The translations under genes were made by a program, and so were the position numbers. From assembly GCA_023250155.1 (NCBI GenBank), contig JAHFBG010000016.1, forward strand, positions 1 to 48,609: DNA of 48,609 bases, in the 5' to 3' direction. This document shows, in pieces, positions 17,113 through 27,348 of the stretch. Position 1 is the first letter of the stretch; each line of letters starts with the position of its first letter. Under the pieces are notes generated by a model. The model made no database searches. It saw only the letters and a program-made list of their open reading frames with translations, and had not been told where the DNA came from. This stretch comes from Candidatus Melainabacteria bacterium (GTDB lineage Bacteria; Cyanobacteriota; Vampirovibrionia; 2-02-FULL-35-15).

Positions 17113-17904
17113 TTATACATGCAGTGCAAGTGATTTTGTTTCTTTTGTAGTTTGAATGGTAAAACGGTTTACATTTTCAACTACTTCTTTTACTTTTTCA
17201 GTCATTTCTATTTGATCATAGAAACTATTTATATAATTTCCTATCCCAATACCATTTGCTCCCATAATAGCTGCAAGTGCTGATGTGGTAGCTGTTATAC
17301 CGCTTGCAGTAATGATAAAGGCATCTTTTAAAGCTTCTCTAAGTCTAAAAGTGTTTGTAAGTGTAGATGCTGCTTTTAAGATGTCATTGTATACGGCATC
17401 ATCTCTATCAGAAGCTGGTGTCTCAAGAGTAAATCCTTCAGTTTGAAGAATATCTACACCGAGATTAAGTAAATCTTTTCCTAGCTTGATTTGGGTTTCA
17501 GTTTCAAGAGTCGATGGTATGGTGCAACATAATAAAACATCCTTTGACATTAGTCCTTTAACTTTCTTTGCGATTTCTAAGACTTCTTTTGGTGTGAACA
17601 AACGACTTTCTTTATAAAAGCTTTCATAGTTTCCTATCTCTAGTACATCTACACCATGAGCTTGAGAGGTCACTAATTTTTCAGGATTAATACTTGATAC
17701 AAAAATAGGTAATTGTACCGATGCTCTAACAGCTTTAATGATTTCTGAATCATCACAAATATCAAGAGCAGTAGCTCCACCGAGTTCCGCTGACATAGCT
17801 ACTTTTAAAGCTTTTGCTTTATCATAGTTTTGAATTCCAGAAATAACCTTTACGAAATTATTGTTTTTTAATGCGTTTAAAACTTTTTGTTTATTTGATG
17901 ACAT
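17113..17904 (-). CDS. Ycf23/DUF561-family protein
   Basis: 263 residues, TIM-barrel-like. It matches the Ycf23 pattern seen in cyanobacteria and plastids: KVISGIQNYDKAKALKV near the N-terminus, GGATALDICDDSEII, LPIFVSSINPEKLV, VLEIGNYESFYKESRLF, GVDILQTEG, and a C-terminal TASGITATTSALA..MGANGIGIG resembling phosphate-binding loops. No enzymatic function is established for the family. A strong ribosome site (AAGGAGAT) lies 8 nt before the ATG. The gene is transcribed alone and ends at a palindromic terminator. This family is the best lineage marker in the window. Confidence 0.88.
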   Translation of the reverse strand: MSSNKQKVLNALKNNNFVKVISGIQNYDKAKALKVAMSAELGGATALDICDDSEIIKAVRASVQLPIFVSSINPEKLVTSQAHGVDVLEIGNYESFYKESRLFTPKEVLEIAKKVKGLMSKDVLLCCTIPSTLETETQIKLGKDLLNLGVDILQTEGFTLETPASDRDDAVYNDILKAASTLTNTFRLREALKDAFIITASGITATTSALAAIMGANGIGIGNYINSFYDQIEMTEKVKEVVENVNRFTIQTTKETKSLALHV

Positions 17905-18287
17905 TTATATCTCCTTAACTTTTTAACAAAAAAATAATTACAACAAAATAATTTTACAACAAGAGTATTAAAAGAAAGCACTTAGATAAATCAGACATAA
18001 AGTTACATATAGTTCTCTTAACCAATGTAAGGTTAAGCTTTTATCTGTTTTATATATCTTTTCTTAACTCTGTAAATCGCTATTTAAGAGCCTGGTTAAA
18101 AATCATTCTGAAGTTGTCATTCCACTTCATTCGTCTAAGCGTAATAAAGTTTGGTTAAGGTTTCTAAATTATTATCATTGAATAAAGTGTTAAATACTGT
18201 AACTCAATAGTTCACTAAAAACTTGGAGTCTTAAATATGTCTTTTATCTAAAAAGATTAATTATTAATTAATCTTTAGAATGATTCT
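17905..18287. other. 383-nt gene-free region between ycf23 and the SAM hydroxide adenosyltransferase gene
   Basis: No credible frame. It contains several GGTTAA/TTAACC-type words and a perfect AT-rich palindrome at 18252-18276. It must include the ycf23 promoter near its left end. Confidence 0.6.
18252..18276 (-). terminator. AT-rich palindrome after the SAM hydroxide adenosyltransferase gene
   Basis: Arms AAAGATTAATTA (18252-18263) and TAATTAATCTTT (18265-18276) are exact complements around a single T. It starts 11 nt past the stop of the minus-strand gene. All pairs but two are A-T and no T run follows, so termination would be weak. Confidence 0.35.
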
Positions 18288-19067
18288 TCAGGTTAACTTA
18301 ACCTCAATCTTATCTCCGACCTTTGCACTGATTAGTTTTGCTGCATTACCTTTGTATATAAATAGCTCTAAATATCCATGGCTTCCAATAATTCCACATA
18401 ATTTACCAGGTTCAGATTCTGCATAGCTAGATTGTAGTCCTTTAAAATCTATCCCTTTCATTTTTCCATGTATTTTTTCTGGAAGTAAATTTTCATTTAT
18501 GTTAGTAATTAAATTTCCAAAATGATCAATGTACTGTATTTGACCAATACAGTTTTTGCCATTTACTATAGCACTGCTGATTTCTGATTTGGTAAGTTCA
18601 TCTTTATTTATAGGGACACCAAATTCAGTAAGCTTTTCTCCTTTTGCTACATGTGCTGCAATGGGTGAAAAAATATCTCTTCCATGAAAAGTACGACTAG
18701 TATTATGAGGTAACCAATATTTTTTTTCAGTTAGTTCTATAGCACTTATAATTTCTTCTTTTTCTAAAGCAAGAGTAAATGAACCATTATCAGGTCCTAT
18801 AAAAATATAATTTTTAGTTTCAATTAGTACTGCTTTACGTGTACTTCCTACACCAGGGTCAGTAATGCAAACATGAATTGTGCCTTTAGGAAAGTAATGA
18901 TAGGAACGACCAAGTACCCAGTTAGCATGTAAGATGTTTTGTGGTGAGATACTATGAGAAATGTCAACAACTTTTGCATAAGGATAAATGTTAGAAATAA
19001 CTCCCTTCATAATACCTACATAAGGATCAATTAACCCAAAATCTGTTGTAAGAGTAATAAACTGCAT
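18288..19067 (-). CDS. SAM hydroxide adenosyltransferase (DUF62 family)
   Basis: 259 residues. The N-terminus ITLTTDFGLIDPYVGIMKGV is the DUF62 signature shared with SAM-dependent chlorinases and fluorinases. The motifs VDISHSISPQNI, ITDPGVGSTRKA, FIGPDNGSFT and RTFHGRDIFSPIAAH carry the Asp-Arg-His set that characterises the hydroxide-using, non-halogenating subfamily. The C-terminal domain has IDHFGNLITNI. The reaction is SAM plus water to adenosine plus methionine; its physiological use is unclear. ATG at 19067. It follows the exported-protein gene by 22 nt on the same strand. Confidence 0.92.
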   Translation of the reverse strand: MQFITLTTDFGLIDPYVGIMKGVISNIYPYAKVVDISHSISPQNILHANWVLGRSYHYFPKGTIHVCITDPGVGSTRKAVLIETKNYIFIGPDNGSFTLALEKEEIISAIELTEKKYWLPHNTSRTFHGRDIFSPIAAHVAKGEKLTEFGVPINKDELTKSEISSAIVNGKNCIGQIQYIDHFGNLITNINENLLPEKIHGKMKGIDFKGLQSSYAESEPGKLCGIIGSHGYLELFIYKGNAAKLISAKVGDKIEVKLT

Positions 19068-19089
19068 TGAGAATATTATAGCGTATCTG

Positions 19090-19896
19090 CTATTTTATAA
19101 TTGTGCTATCGCTTGTTTCTATACCTTGGTTCATTATATCTTCTACAGTTAATTCTATTGGAGCCAAGTCTTGAGAACCATCTAATTCAATTTCTAACTC
19201 TTGCCCCGATGCAATCATTACCTCACTGCCATGTTTTTTAAGTCCATAAGCTAAACCTGTTAAACTACCAATTACTGCTGTAGATGTAACACTCCAGCCA
19301 CCACTAAAAACAGCACCTGTTGCAGCAACACCGATTGCAGTGGTTTTTACTGCTTTATTTCCTGGTATAAATGATAATGAAGCGCCTTTTAAGGCACCTA
19401 TTCCAATACCCTTTGCAAGTCCATTTCCTTCACCTTTTAAGCCTCGCTTCATATTTGTATATTTGCTGTTAGCAGCAAGTTTTGCACCATTTAAAGGAAT
19501 ATACTTTCCTGAAGGTAAAACTATTTTTGATAATGATATTTCTATAGTTCCTTGCATACTTGCTTTTCCTGCATGCATGATATCTGCAATACGCCCAACA
19601 ATGGTACTACCTACAGGAATCAAATTAATATCATTTACATTTACATCATTTAAAATGGTTGCACTAAATTCATCACCTACTTGATTTTCAAGAGCATTAA
19701 TATCTTTATTCAAAGATATTTTAAGCTTTGTAGTTTTAGACAAAACATCATTTACACTTGCATTTCCTTTAAGAGTAGCTCCTTCTTGAGGAAGTCCAGC
19801 ATCTACAGTTTCATTAGCTTTTATTGGCAATACAATACTATTTGTTATTATTAGTGTACTTATACAAAAATATGAAATAATTCTTTTCATAGACAT
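19090..19896 (-). CDS. Exported protein with beta-rich domain and glycine-rich segment
   Basis: 268 residues. The N-terminus MSMKRIISYF plus a hydrophobic core ending near KANE looks like a Sec signal peptide (about 27 residues). A beta-rich region (about 55-145) contains GDEFSATILNDVNVN and LIPVGSTIVGRI. This resembles small barrel domains in cell-envelope proteins where non-permanent surfaces are described by a G..f.a.l...v.v.g..viP.Gs.v.G pattern. Residues 150-225 are Gly/Ala-rich with GLAKGIGIGALKGAS, perhaps a glycine-zipper membrane segment. I do not recognise a named family. The second Met at 19890 could be the real start. Confidence 0.7.
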   Translation of the reverse strand: MSMKRIISYFCISTLIITNSIVLPIKANETVDAGLPQEGATLKGNASVNDVLSKTTKLKISLNKDINALENQVGDEFSATILNDVNVNDINLIPVGSTIVGRIADIMHAGKASMQGTIEISLSKIVLPSGKYIPLNGAKLAANSKYTNMKRGLKGEGNGLAKGIGIGALKGASLSFIPGNKAVKTTAIGVAATGAVFSGGWSVTSTAVIGSLTGLAYGLKKHGSEVMIASGQELEIELDGSQDLAPIELTVEDIMNQGIETSDSTIIK

Positions 19897-20038
19897 CGTA
19901 GTCTTGTTTTATAAATTTCTAAGATTTTATGCTTATAAAATGGCCTCATAAATTACTTATTAAAACTACCTCCTATTATTATCTACATACCCTGAAATTT
20001 GCCCTTATAACACTACCCATAAGGTTTACACTAGCTAT

Positions 20039-20830
20039 ATGAAACAGAAGATTTTTAAAAGGGTTGTCTTATTGTCAGGAGGGCTAGACTCTACTACACT
20101 TGCTTATTTGGTAAGTAAAAGGTCTAAGCCTTACCTAAAGAATACCGTTTTTACATTAACTTTCGATTATGGACAAAGACATAAAAAGGAGTTGACAAGA
20201 GCCTTTCAGGTATCTCAAGAAATTGAGGCAAAAGAACATAAAGTAGTTAAATTTGATTTGACTTTATGGAAAGGCTCAGCATTAACAGATAAAAATCTTA
20301 AAATTCCTAAAAATCGCTTTCTAAATTTCAAAGATGGAAAGATGACTAACAAGTCAATTCCCATAACTTATGTACCAGCTAGAAATACTATCTTTTTGTC
20401 TTTTGCACTTTCTTATGCAGAAGCCATTGATGCTGATGAAATATACATAGGAGTTAACTCTATTGATTACTCTGGATACGTAGATTGTAGACCCCTGTTT
20501 ATAAAGAAGTTTCAAGAACTAATAAAAGCAGCTACTATAAAAAGCGCCAATGGAAAGACTATAAAGATTAAGACTCCATTAATAAACATGACTAAAGATG
20601 AAATCATAAAACTGGGAGAAAGGCTTAAAGTTGACTGGTCTCAAACATGGAGTTGCTACTCAGGTGAAAAACTAGCATGTGGTTTATGTGATAGTTGTCA
20701 ATTGCGGTTGAAAGGATTTGTTTTGGCCAAAGTAAAAGATTCTTTAAAGTACAAGACATATCCTAAATTCTATAGGGATTGGTTGGATAGTAGGGAATGG
20801 TCGCGACCATTCCCTACACGGGTAAAGTAA
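20039..20830 (+). CDS. queC: 7-cyano-7-deazaguanine synthase QueC
   Basis: 263 residues. It converts 7-carboxy-7-deazaguanine to preQ0 with ATP and ammonia on the queuosine pathway. The PP-loop is LLSGGLDSTT (about residues 11-20). FDYGQRHKKEL and VPARNTIFLSFA are typical, and the zinc site is SCYSGEKLACGLCDSCQLRL. The protein runs about 20 residues past the usual end: the tail DSREWSRPFPTRVK is encoded by a 28-bp palindrome that appears to have joined the frame. No preQ1 riboswitch was recognised upstream. The 3' end overlaps the convergent kinase gene by 17 nt. A queuosine precursor transporter lies at 24735. Confidence 0.95.
   Translation: MKQKIFKRVVLLSGGLDSTTLAYLVSKRSKPYLKNTVFTLTFDYGQRHKKELTRAFQVSQEIEAKEHKVVKFDLTLWKGSALTDKNLKIPKNRFLNFKDGKMTNKSIPITYVPARNTIFLSFALSYAEAIDADEIYIGVNSIDYSGYVDCRPLFIKKFQELIKAATIKSANGKTIKIKTPLINMTKDEIIKLGERLKVDWSQTWSCYSGEKLACGLCDSCQLRLKGFVLAKVKDSLKYKTYPKFYRDWLDSREWSRPFPTRVK
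20790..20817. repeat. 28-bp perfect palindrome at the queC/kinase convergence
   Basis: GTAGGGAATGGTCG (20790-20803) is followed by its exact reverse complement (20804-20817). It encodes the last residues of QueC and supplies the TAG stop (20814-20816) of the minus-strand histidine kinase. It shares the ends GTAGG/CCTAC and the centre GTCGCGAC with the palindrome at 27349. It may also act as a bidirectional terminator. Confidence 0.95.
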
Positions 20831-22034
20831 AACTAAATTTACTGCCTTTATTAGGTTCACTTTTTACCTCGATCGTTCCACTTAGAGCAGTAATAATTTC
20901 TTTACAAATAGCTAATCCTAGACCAGTGCCTGAAACCTTTTGTACTTGGGGATTGTTAGATCTATAGAATCTATTAAAAAGTTTTGAAAATTCATCTTTA
21001 TCAATTCCAATGCCTTGGTCTGTTATAGAAACAATTATTTCTTTATTGTTTGAAACAATATCAAGCGTGACGATTATATTTCCACAAGAAGGTGAATATT
21101 TTATTGAATTAGAAATCAAGTTATCTAATACTTGTCTTACAAGCTTTGGATCTGTTTTGATAATTGGGTAATTGTTAGAAATGTGATATATAATCTTGAA
21201 CTCTTTATATAAAGATGAAAATTCTTCCACTGATTCTTTTATGATTTCACCGATGTCACACATTTCAAGATTTAAATACCAGCCTTCAGTATCAGTTTTA
21301 TTTATATGCAAGAAGTCAGTGATTATAGAAGATAGCCTTTTAGCTGCCTGAAAGATTTGTTCTGCTATTTCTTTGCTTGAAACTTGATTTAATTCTTTTG
21401 AAACCAACATATTGCTAAATCCTAATATGCTTGCAAGTGGAGTTTTTAATTCATGACTAATGTTGTTAATTAAATTTTTTCTTAGTTGTTCTTGTTCTCT
21501 AAGATTAGTGTTTTGGTTTTGTAATCGGTTAATTTTATCATTGTTTGCAAAAGCATCTTCAATTTTAGAGAACTCTTTTTCAAACAATTTGGCTAATTTG
21601 ATAAAGAGTTTTTTATCATCAATAGTTAAATTCAAGTCTTTGTTGTCTGTAGTTAATACCAGAAGGAAATTGTTTTTATTTTGTATACTGATTTCAGTTG
21701 CAATAAGTGAACTGATATTAAATTTGTTTAGAGAGATACATTCAATGTTTTCATATTCCCAAACAGGAGTATTTTCAAAGTCTTTTTTTGTTGATTCTGG
21801 CAAATAAGGAACATGATGTTTTATCATTGAGGATAAGTCCTTATTTAAAAATTCATAATAAACAGAGTACTCATTGGTTTGAAAAATAGGTTCCCATATT
21901 TGAACTCTGGTCATAATATTAAAAATTTTGAGTATTAATGAAAAAGTACTATTGAGTAATTCTTCAGATTCTGACGCGTTAAGCATGGCTTCTAATAAGT
22001 CAGTGTAATTATTGTTTATCTTCGTATCATTCAT
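20814..22034 (-). CDS. Cytosolic sensor histidine kinase, orphan
   Basis: 406 residues from the ATG at 22034; the frame extends to a TTG at 22052. The N-terminal 160 residues have no membrane helix and look GAF-like. A short coiled coil leads into the HisKA domain with H-box NISHELKTPLASILGFSN. The ATPase domain follows with N-box DNLISNSIKYSP, G1 ITDQGIGID, F-box LFNRFYRSNN and G2 GTGLGLAICKEI. It autophosphorylates on the H-box His; the signal is unknown. No response regulator is nearby. Its TAG stop falls within the 28-bp palindrome, so the native C-terminus may have been altered. Confidence 0.93.
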   Translation of the reverse strand: MNDTKINNNYTDLLEAMLNASESEELLNSTFSLILKIFNIMTRVQIWEPIFQTNEYSVYYEFLNKDLSSMIKHHVPYLPESTKKDFENTPVWEYENIECISLNKFNISSLIATEISIQNKNNFLLVLTTDNKDLNLTIDDKKLFIKLAKLFEKEFSKIEDAFANNDKINRLQNQNTNLREQEQLRKNLINNISHELKTPLASILGFSNMLVSKELNQVSSKEIAEQIFQAAKRLSSIITDFLHINKTDTEGWYLNLEMCDIGEIIKESVEEFSSLYKEFKIIYHISNNYPIIKTDPKLVRQVLDNLISNSIKYSPSCGNIIVTLDIVSNNKEIIVSITDQGIGIDKDEFSKLFNRFYRSNNPQVQKVSGTGLGLAICKEIITALSGTIEVKSEPNKGSKFSFTLPV

Positions 22035-22067
22035 TAAGTAACCATTGTACAAGATTTAAGCTAATAA

Positions 22068-22622
22068 CTAGAGCTTTGATACTCCTGGATTGTTTTTTAT
22101 ATACCATCTCCAAGGAAGATGAGCCGCTTTAGAGATACCAATCCTAGATGTTTGTACTATGGAAAAATTGTTATCACGATAATTATTGTTTGTAACAATC
22201 AATGGACTGCCTATATTACAACAATCAATTTCATTATGTTCTTTTGTAATATTTAAGTAGTTACAAAGTTTTCCTGGTCCACTTGCAATGCGTGTATCTT
22301 CTTCATTAACTTCTAAAGCTCGAATTAGTACAGCTCCGGGAATATCTTTTTTTTCGGTTACAAAGTTTAAACAATAATACATCCCATAAATAAAGTAAAC
22401 ATAAGTAACTCCCCCTTGGCCAAACATTACTTTATTTCTTGGTGTTTTACCTCGTGCTGCATGACATGCAGGATCATTACTTGTATATGCTTCAACCTCT
22501 ACAATAACTCCAGTTCTTTGTTTTTTTTTATTTTTTCTTAATATTATCCGTTTGCCAAGTAGTTCAGGTGCTACTTCCAGAGTAGAACGTTCAAAGAATG
22601 ATCTTTTTAGTGGTTTTGACAT
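22068..22622 (-). CDS. 3-methyladenine DNA glycosylase (AAG/MPG family)
   Basis: 184 residues from the ATG at 22622. The frame continues upstream to 22742, but that part is antisense to gatC and unlike the family. RSFFERSTLEVAPELLGK is the standard start, followed by VIVEVEAYTSNDPACHA with the catalytic Glu, the DNA-intercalation region GGVTYVYFIYGMYYCLNFV, and IASGPGKLCNYLNIT. It excises alkylated purines in base-excision repair. It is divergent from gatC with 40 nt between starts, and lies 33 nt before the kinase gene on the same strand. Confidence 0.93.
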   Translation of the reverse strand: MSKPLKRSFFERSTLEVAPELLGKRIILRKNKKKQRTGVIVEVEAYTSNDPACHAARGKTPRNKVMFGQGGVTYVYFIYGMYYCLNFVTEKKDIPGAVLIRALEVNEEDTRIASGPGKLCNYLNITKEHNEIDCCNIGSPLIVTNNNYRDNNFSIVQTSRIGISKAAHLPWRWYIKNNPGVSKL

Positions 22623-22662
22623 CTTTATAATTTTATATTTTACTGATAAACTATATCCTATT

Positions 22663-22947
22663 ATGATTACAAAACAACAAGTAGAACATGTAGCAAAATT
22701 AGCTAGATTAAATCTAACAGAAGAAGAAAAAGAATTGTACACAGAACAACTTTCTAAAATCTTAGATTATATTGATCAGTTAAATGAGGTTAATACAAAT
22801 GGTATAGAACCAATGACTCAACCCATACCAACAGTTAATGTTATGAGGGAAGATATAGTTAAAAGACAATTTGAAAGAGAAGATATGTTAAAGAATGCTC
22901 CCCATGAAGAGTATGGTTTTTTTAGAGTGCCAAAGATAGGGGAATGA
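22663..22947 (+). CDS. gatC: Asp/Glu-tRNA(Asn/Gln) amidotransferase subunit C
   Basis: 94 residues from the ATG at 22663; the longer open frame upstream is antisense to mpg. The N-terminus ITKQQVEHVAKLARLNLTEE and the C-terminal FRVPKIGE are diagnostic for GatC, which clamps GatA to GatB. The complex amidates Glu-tRNA(Gln), in keeping with the tRNA-Gln at 3432. gatA and gatB are not in the window. A TTGACA hexamer at 22616-22621 with a weak -10 about 17 nt later could be its promoter. Heptad repeats fill the gap to pyrG. Confidence 0.95.
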   Translation: MITKQQVEHVAKLARLNLTEEEKELYTEQLSKILDYIDQLNEVNTNGIEPMTQPIPTVNVMREDIVKRQFEREDMLKNAPHEEYGFFRVPKIGE

Positions 22948-22951
22948 TTTT

Positions 22952-24728
<1,777 letters not shown>

Positions 24729-24734
24729 TTGATT

Positions 24735-25415
24735 ATGAAAAATTATAAGTATTTAGATTTAGCTACTGTGTTTTTTGTTGTGGCTTTGCTTTTATCGAAC
24801 TTTGCAGGTAGTAGTAAAATCTCACAAGTTGGAAATCTTTCTTTTACTGCAGGGGTTATATTGTTTCCTCTTTCTTATTTGATTGGAGATATCTTAACAG
24901 AAGTTTATGGCTATTCAAAATCTAGAAGGGTTATTTGGATTGGATTTGGAGCCTTAATTGTTTCTGTATTGTTTGTAGAATTAATGGTTTTTTTACCACC
25001 AGCCAAGCAGTGGCCAAATCAAGTAGCATATGAATTGATTTTTAGTAATAGTTATAGAGTTGCTGCTGCCTCGATCTTTGCTTTTTGGATAGGTGAATTT
25101 GTTAATTCTTTTGTCTTAGCAAAGATGAAAATTCTAACTAAGGGGAAATATTTATGGACAAGAACTATTGGCTCTACAATTGTAGGACAAGCAGTTGATA
25201 GTATTGTTTTTTATCCTTTAGCATTTTGTGGATTAAGTTCATTTCCTTGGCATTTAATTTATTCTGTTATGGTAACAAATTTTGTACTGAAAGTCTTATG
25301 GGAAGTGCTTGCTACACCTATCACTTATTTTGTTGTAGATTTTTTAAAAAACCATGAACATGAAGACTTTTATGATGATAAGACAGATTTTAATCCGTTT
25401 GCAGTAAAAGAGTAA
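24735..25415 (+). CDS. Queuosine precursor transporter (YhhQ/VUT family)
   Basis: 226 residues from the ATG at 24735; an upstream TTG overlaps the heptad repeats and is less likely. It has six predicted membrane helices. SNFAGSSKIS, LFPLSYLIGDILTEVYGYSKSRR (split here as LFPLSYLIGD and ILTEVYGYSKSRR) and TIGSTIVGQAVDSIVFYPLA are family hallmarks (COG1738). It imports preQ0/preQ1 or related deazapurines across the inner membrane. It complements queC in the same window: de novo synthesis plus salvage. Its stop codon abuts a long inverted-repeat element at 25415. Confidence 0.9.
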   Translation: MKNYKYLDLATVFFVVALLLSNFAGSSKISQVGNLSFTAGVILFPLSYLIGDILTEVYGYSKSRRVIWIGFGALIVSVLFVELMVFLPPAKQWPNQVAYELIFSNSYRVAAASIFAFWIGEFVNSFVLAKMKILTKGKYLWTRTIGSTIVGQAVDSIVFYPLAFCGLSSFPWHLIYSVMVTNFVLKVLWEVLATPITYFVVDFLKNHEHEDFYDDKTDFNPFAVKE

Positions 25416-25552
25416 TACCAACTCGCTGAGATAACTTCATATTTTCCTGCCTTACCGCAGACAAACTTTTTTGATTCTTCGTATTCACTCAGAGCTCAAA
25501 AAAGTGTCTGCTTGGCGCGGAAAATGGTAAGTTTGATTGTGCGGGTTGGTAT
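25415..25552. mobile_element. 138-bp imperfect inverted-repeat element (MITE-like)
   Basis: The whole gap between the YhhQ gene and hisB folds back on itself. ATACCAACTCGC (25415-25426) pairs with GCGGGTTGGTAT (25541-25552) with one mismatch. Further matched blocks follow inward: AACTT..CATATTTTCC with GGAAAATGGTAAGTT, and GCAGACAAACTTTTTTGA with CAAAAAAGTGTCTGC. It codes for nothing. It could be a non-autonomous mobile element or a long bidirectional terminator. Confidence 0.65.
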
Positions 25553-25561
25553 GGAGGTAAA

Positions 25562-26167
25562 TTACATCAATCCTTTAGTAGACCTAGATCCTTTTACTCT
25601 TGAATCAAATTGTTTTGCATCATCAAAAGCTATAGCAAATGCTTTAAAACAAGCTTCAATAATATGATGTGAATTAATTCCTGAGATTTGTCTTAGGTGA
25701 AGTGTAAATGGTGCATTAAATGCAAGAGCTTTCCAAAACTCAAGGTTTAACTCTAATTCAAAATTGTTTATTTTTTCTTTGTTAAATCTTAAGTCATAAT
25801 GAATAAAAGGTCTTGTACAAAGATCTAATACACACTCTACACAAGCTTCATCTAGTGGTACTTTTCTGTCAGCATATCGTACTATTCCTTCTCTCTCTCC
25901 AAGTGCTTCTTTAAAAGCCATGCCCAGTACTATTCCGATGTCTTCTACTGTATGGTGTGAGTCTATTTCCAAATCTCCACTTGCACTTAAATCTAAGTCA
26001 ATAAAACTATGTCTTTTGAACTGGTTTAACATATGATCAAAAAAAGGTATTCCTGTAGCAATAATCCCTTCTCCAGTACCATCAATATTTAAATGACAAG
26101 TAATGCTTGTCTCTTTTGTTCTTCTTTCAACCTTAGATATTCTTTGTTTTGTACTTTTTTCAGTCAT
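25562..26167 (-). CDS. hisB: Imidazoleglycerol-phosphate dehydratase
   Basis: 201 residues, the monofunctional form, for the sixth step of histidine biosynthesis. The manganese-binding motifs FFDHMLNQFKRHSF, DSHHTVEDIGI, RYADRKVPLDEACV and INSHHIIEACFKAFA are all present. The C-terminus DSRVKGSRSTKGLM is typical. No other his genes lie nearby, so the pathway is dispersed. ATG at 26167. It is divergent from the aminotransferase gene with a 61-nt gap. Confidence 0.97.
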   Translation of the reverse strand: MTEKSTKQRISKVERRTKETSITCHLNIDGTGEGIIATGIPFFDHMLNQFKRHSFIDLDLSASGDLEIDSHHTVEDIGIVLGMAFKEALGEREGIVRYADRKVPLDEACVECVLDLCTRPFIHYDLRFNKEKINNFELELNLEFWKALAFNAPFTLHLRQISGINSHHIIEACFKAFAIAFDDAKQFDSRVKGSRSTKGLM

Positions 26168-26228
26168 GTGTTACATTATACATTGTATGCGAAATTATAA
26201 GTGAAGAATGTTCCGATAAAGGAAGGCT

Positions 26229-27341
26229 ATGCAAGATAAATCTTTTTTAATGATTCCAGGTCCTACACCAGTTCCTGAAAGTGTATTGGTTGAATTAGCA
26301 AGACATCCTATTGGTCATAGATCAAAAGAATTCTCTGACCTTTTTATGTCATGTATTGAAGATCTAAAATGGCTTGGAAAGACAAAAGATTCTGATGTTT
26401 TTATTTATACGGCTAGTGGTACAGGTGCTATGGAAGCAGCTATTTCAAATGTTTTATCACCCGGTGACAAGGTTCTATCTTTAGTGATTGGTGTATTTGG
26501 AAAAAGATTTGGTCAAATTGCTAGTGCATTTGGTGGAAATGTTGAGATACTTACTGTAGAACCAGGAAAGGTAATTGATCTTGAAGTCTTAAAACAAAAA
26601 CTCCAAGAAGATAAAAACAAAGAAATCAAAGTTGTTACTGTTACTCACAGTGAGACATCTTCAGGTGCAGCTAACGATTTAGAAAAGATTGCAAAAGTTG
26701 TGAAAAATCATGGAGCATTGTTAATAGTGGATGCAGTGACGAGCTTAGGGTGTATGAACTTAGAAATAGATAACTGGGGACTAGATATTGTAGTTTCAGG
26801 TTCACAAAAAGGATTTATGATTCCTCCAGGTCTTAGTTTTATTTATGTGAGTAAACAAGCATGGGATTTTTATAAGAAATCCAAGTGCCCAAAGTTTTAT
26901 TGGGATTTTGTAAAACAAAAAAAATCCTTAGATGAACAAACTACGCCATTTACACCGAATGTTTCTTTTGTATGTGGTTTAAAAAAAGCATTTGACATGA
27001 TGAAAAAAGAAGGATTAGAAAATATTATTAGTAGACATGCCAGGCTAAAGAGCCGTTTGAGAAATGGACTTAAAGACTTAGGTCTAAGGCTTTTGACAGA
27101 AGATATAAATGCTAGTGCTGCAATTACTGCTATTTATCCACCAGAAGGAGTTTCAATATCTGATATTCGTTCTGCATATAAAAAAGATTGGGATATTACT
27201 GTAGCAAATGGACAAGATTCTTTAAAAGATAAAATTTTTCGTATAGGACATTTAGGCTTTGTCAGTGACAGAGATATTGAGATGACCCTTGCTGTTACTG
27301 AAAAGGTTTTAGAAAAATTAAAAACGCCGTGTCGTGTATAA
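26229..27341 (+). CDS. Class V aminotransferase (serine-glyoxylate / alanine-glyoxylate type)
   Basis: 370 residues. PLP enzyme: IPGPTPVPESVL at the N-terminus, TASGTGAMEAAI for cofactor phosphate binding, VTHSETSSGA, VDAVTSLG with the cofactor-binding Asp, and SGSQKGFMIPPGLSF with the Schiff-base Lys. The C-terminal FRIGHLGFVSDRDI is typical of alanine/serine-glyoxylate aminotransferases, also annotated as the soluble hydrogenase 42-kDa subunit in cyanobacteria. Substrates may include serine, alanine, glyoxylate or pyruvate. The ribosome site AAAGGAAG precedes the ATG. It is convergent with the permease gene around a 28-bp palindrome. Confidence 0.92.
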   Translation: MQDKSFLMIPGPTPVPESVLVELARHPIGHRSKEFSDLFMSCIEDLKWLGKTKDSDVFIYTASGTGAMEAAISNVLSPGDKVLSLVIGVFGKRFGQIASAFGGNVEILTVEPGKVIDLEVLKQKLQEDKNKEIKVVTVTHSETSSGAANDLEKIAKVVKNHGALLIVDAVTSLGCMNLEIDNWGLDIVVSGSQKGFMIPPGLSFIYVSKQAWDFYKKSKCPKFYWDFVKQKKSLDEQTTPFTPNVSFVCGLKKAFDMMKKEGLENIISRHARLKSRLRNGLKDLGLRLLTEDINASAAITAIYPPEGVSISDIRSAYKKDWDITVANGQDSLKDKIFRIGHLGFVSDRDIEMTLAVTEKVLEKLKTPCRV

Positions 27342-27348
27342 AATATAT

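Noticed and set aside
19980..20038. preQ1 riboswitch before queC
   Set aside because: I could not find the short hairpin plus A-rich pseudoknot tail needed for a preQ1 fold.
22623..22742. N-terminal extension of the 3-methyladenine glycosylase
   Set aside because: It is antisense to the gatC coding region and the family starts at the RSFFER segment.
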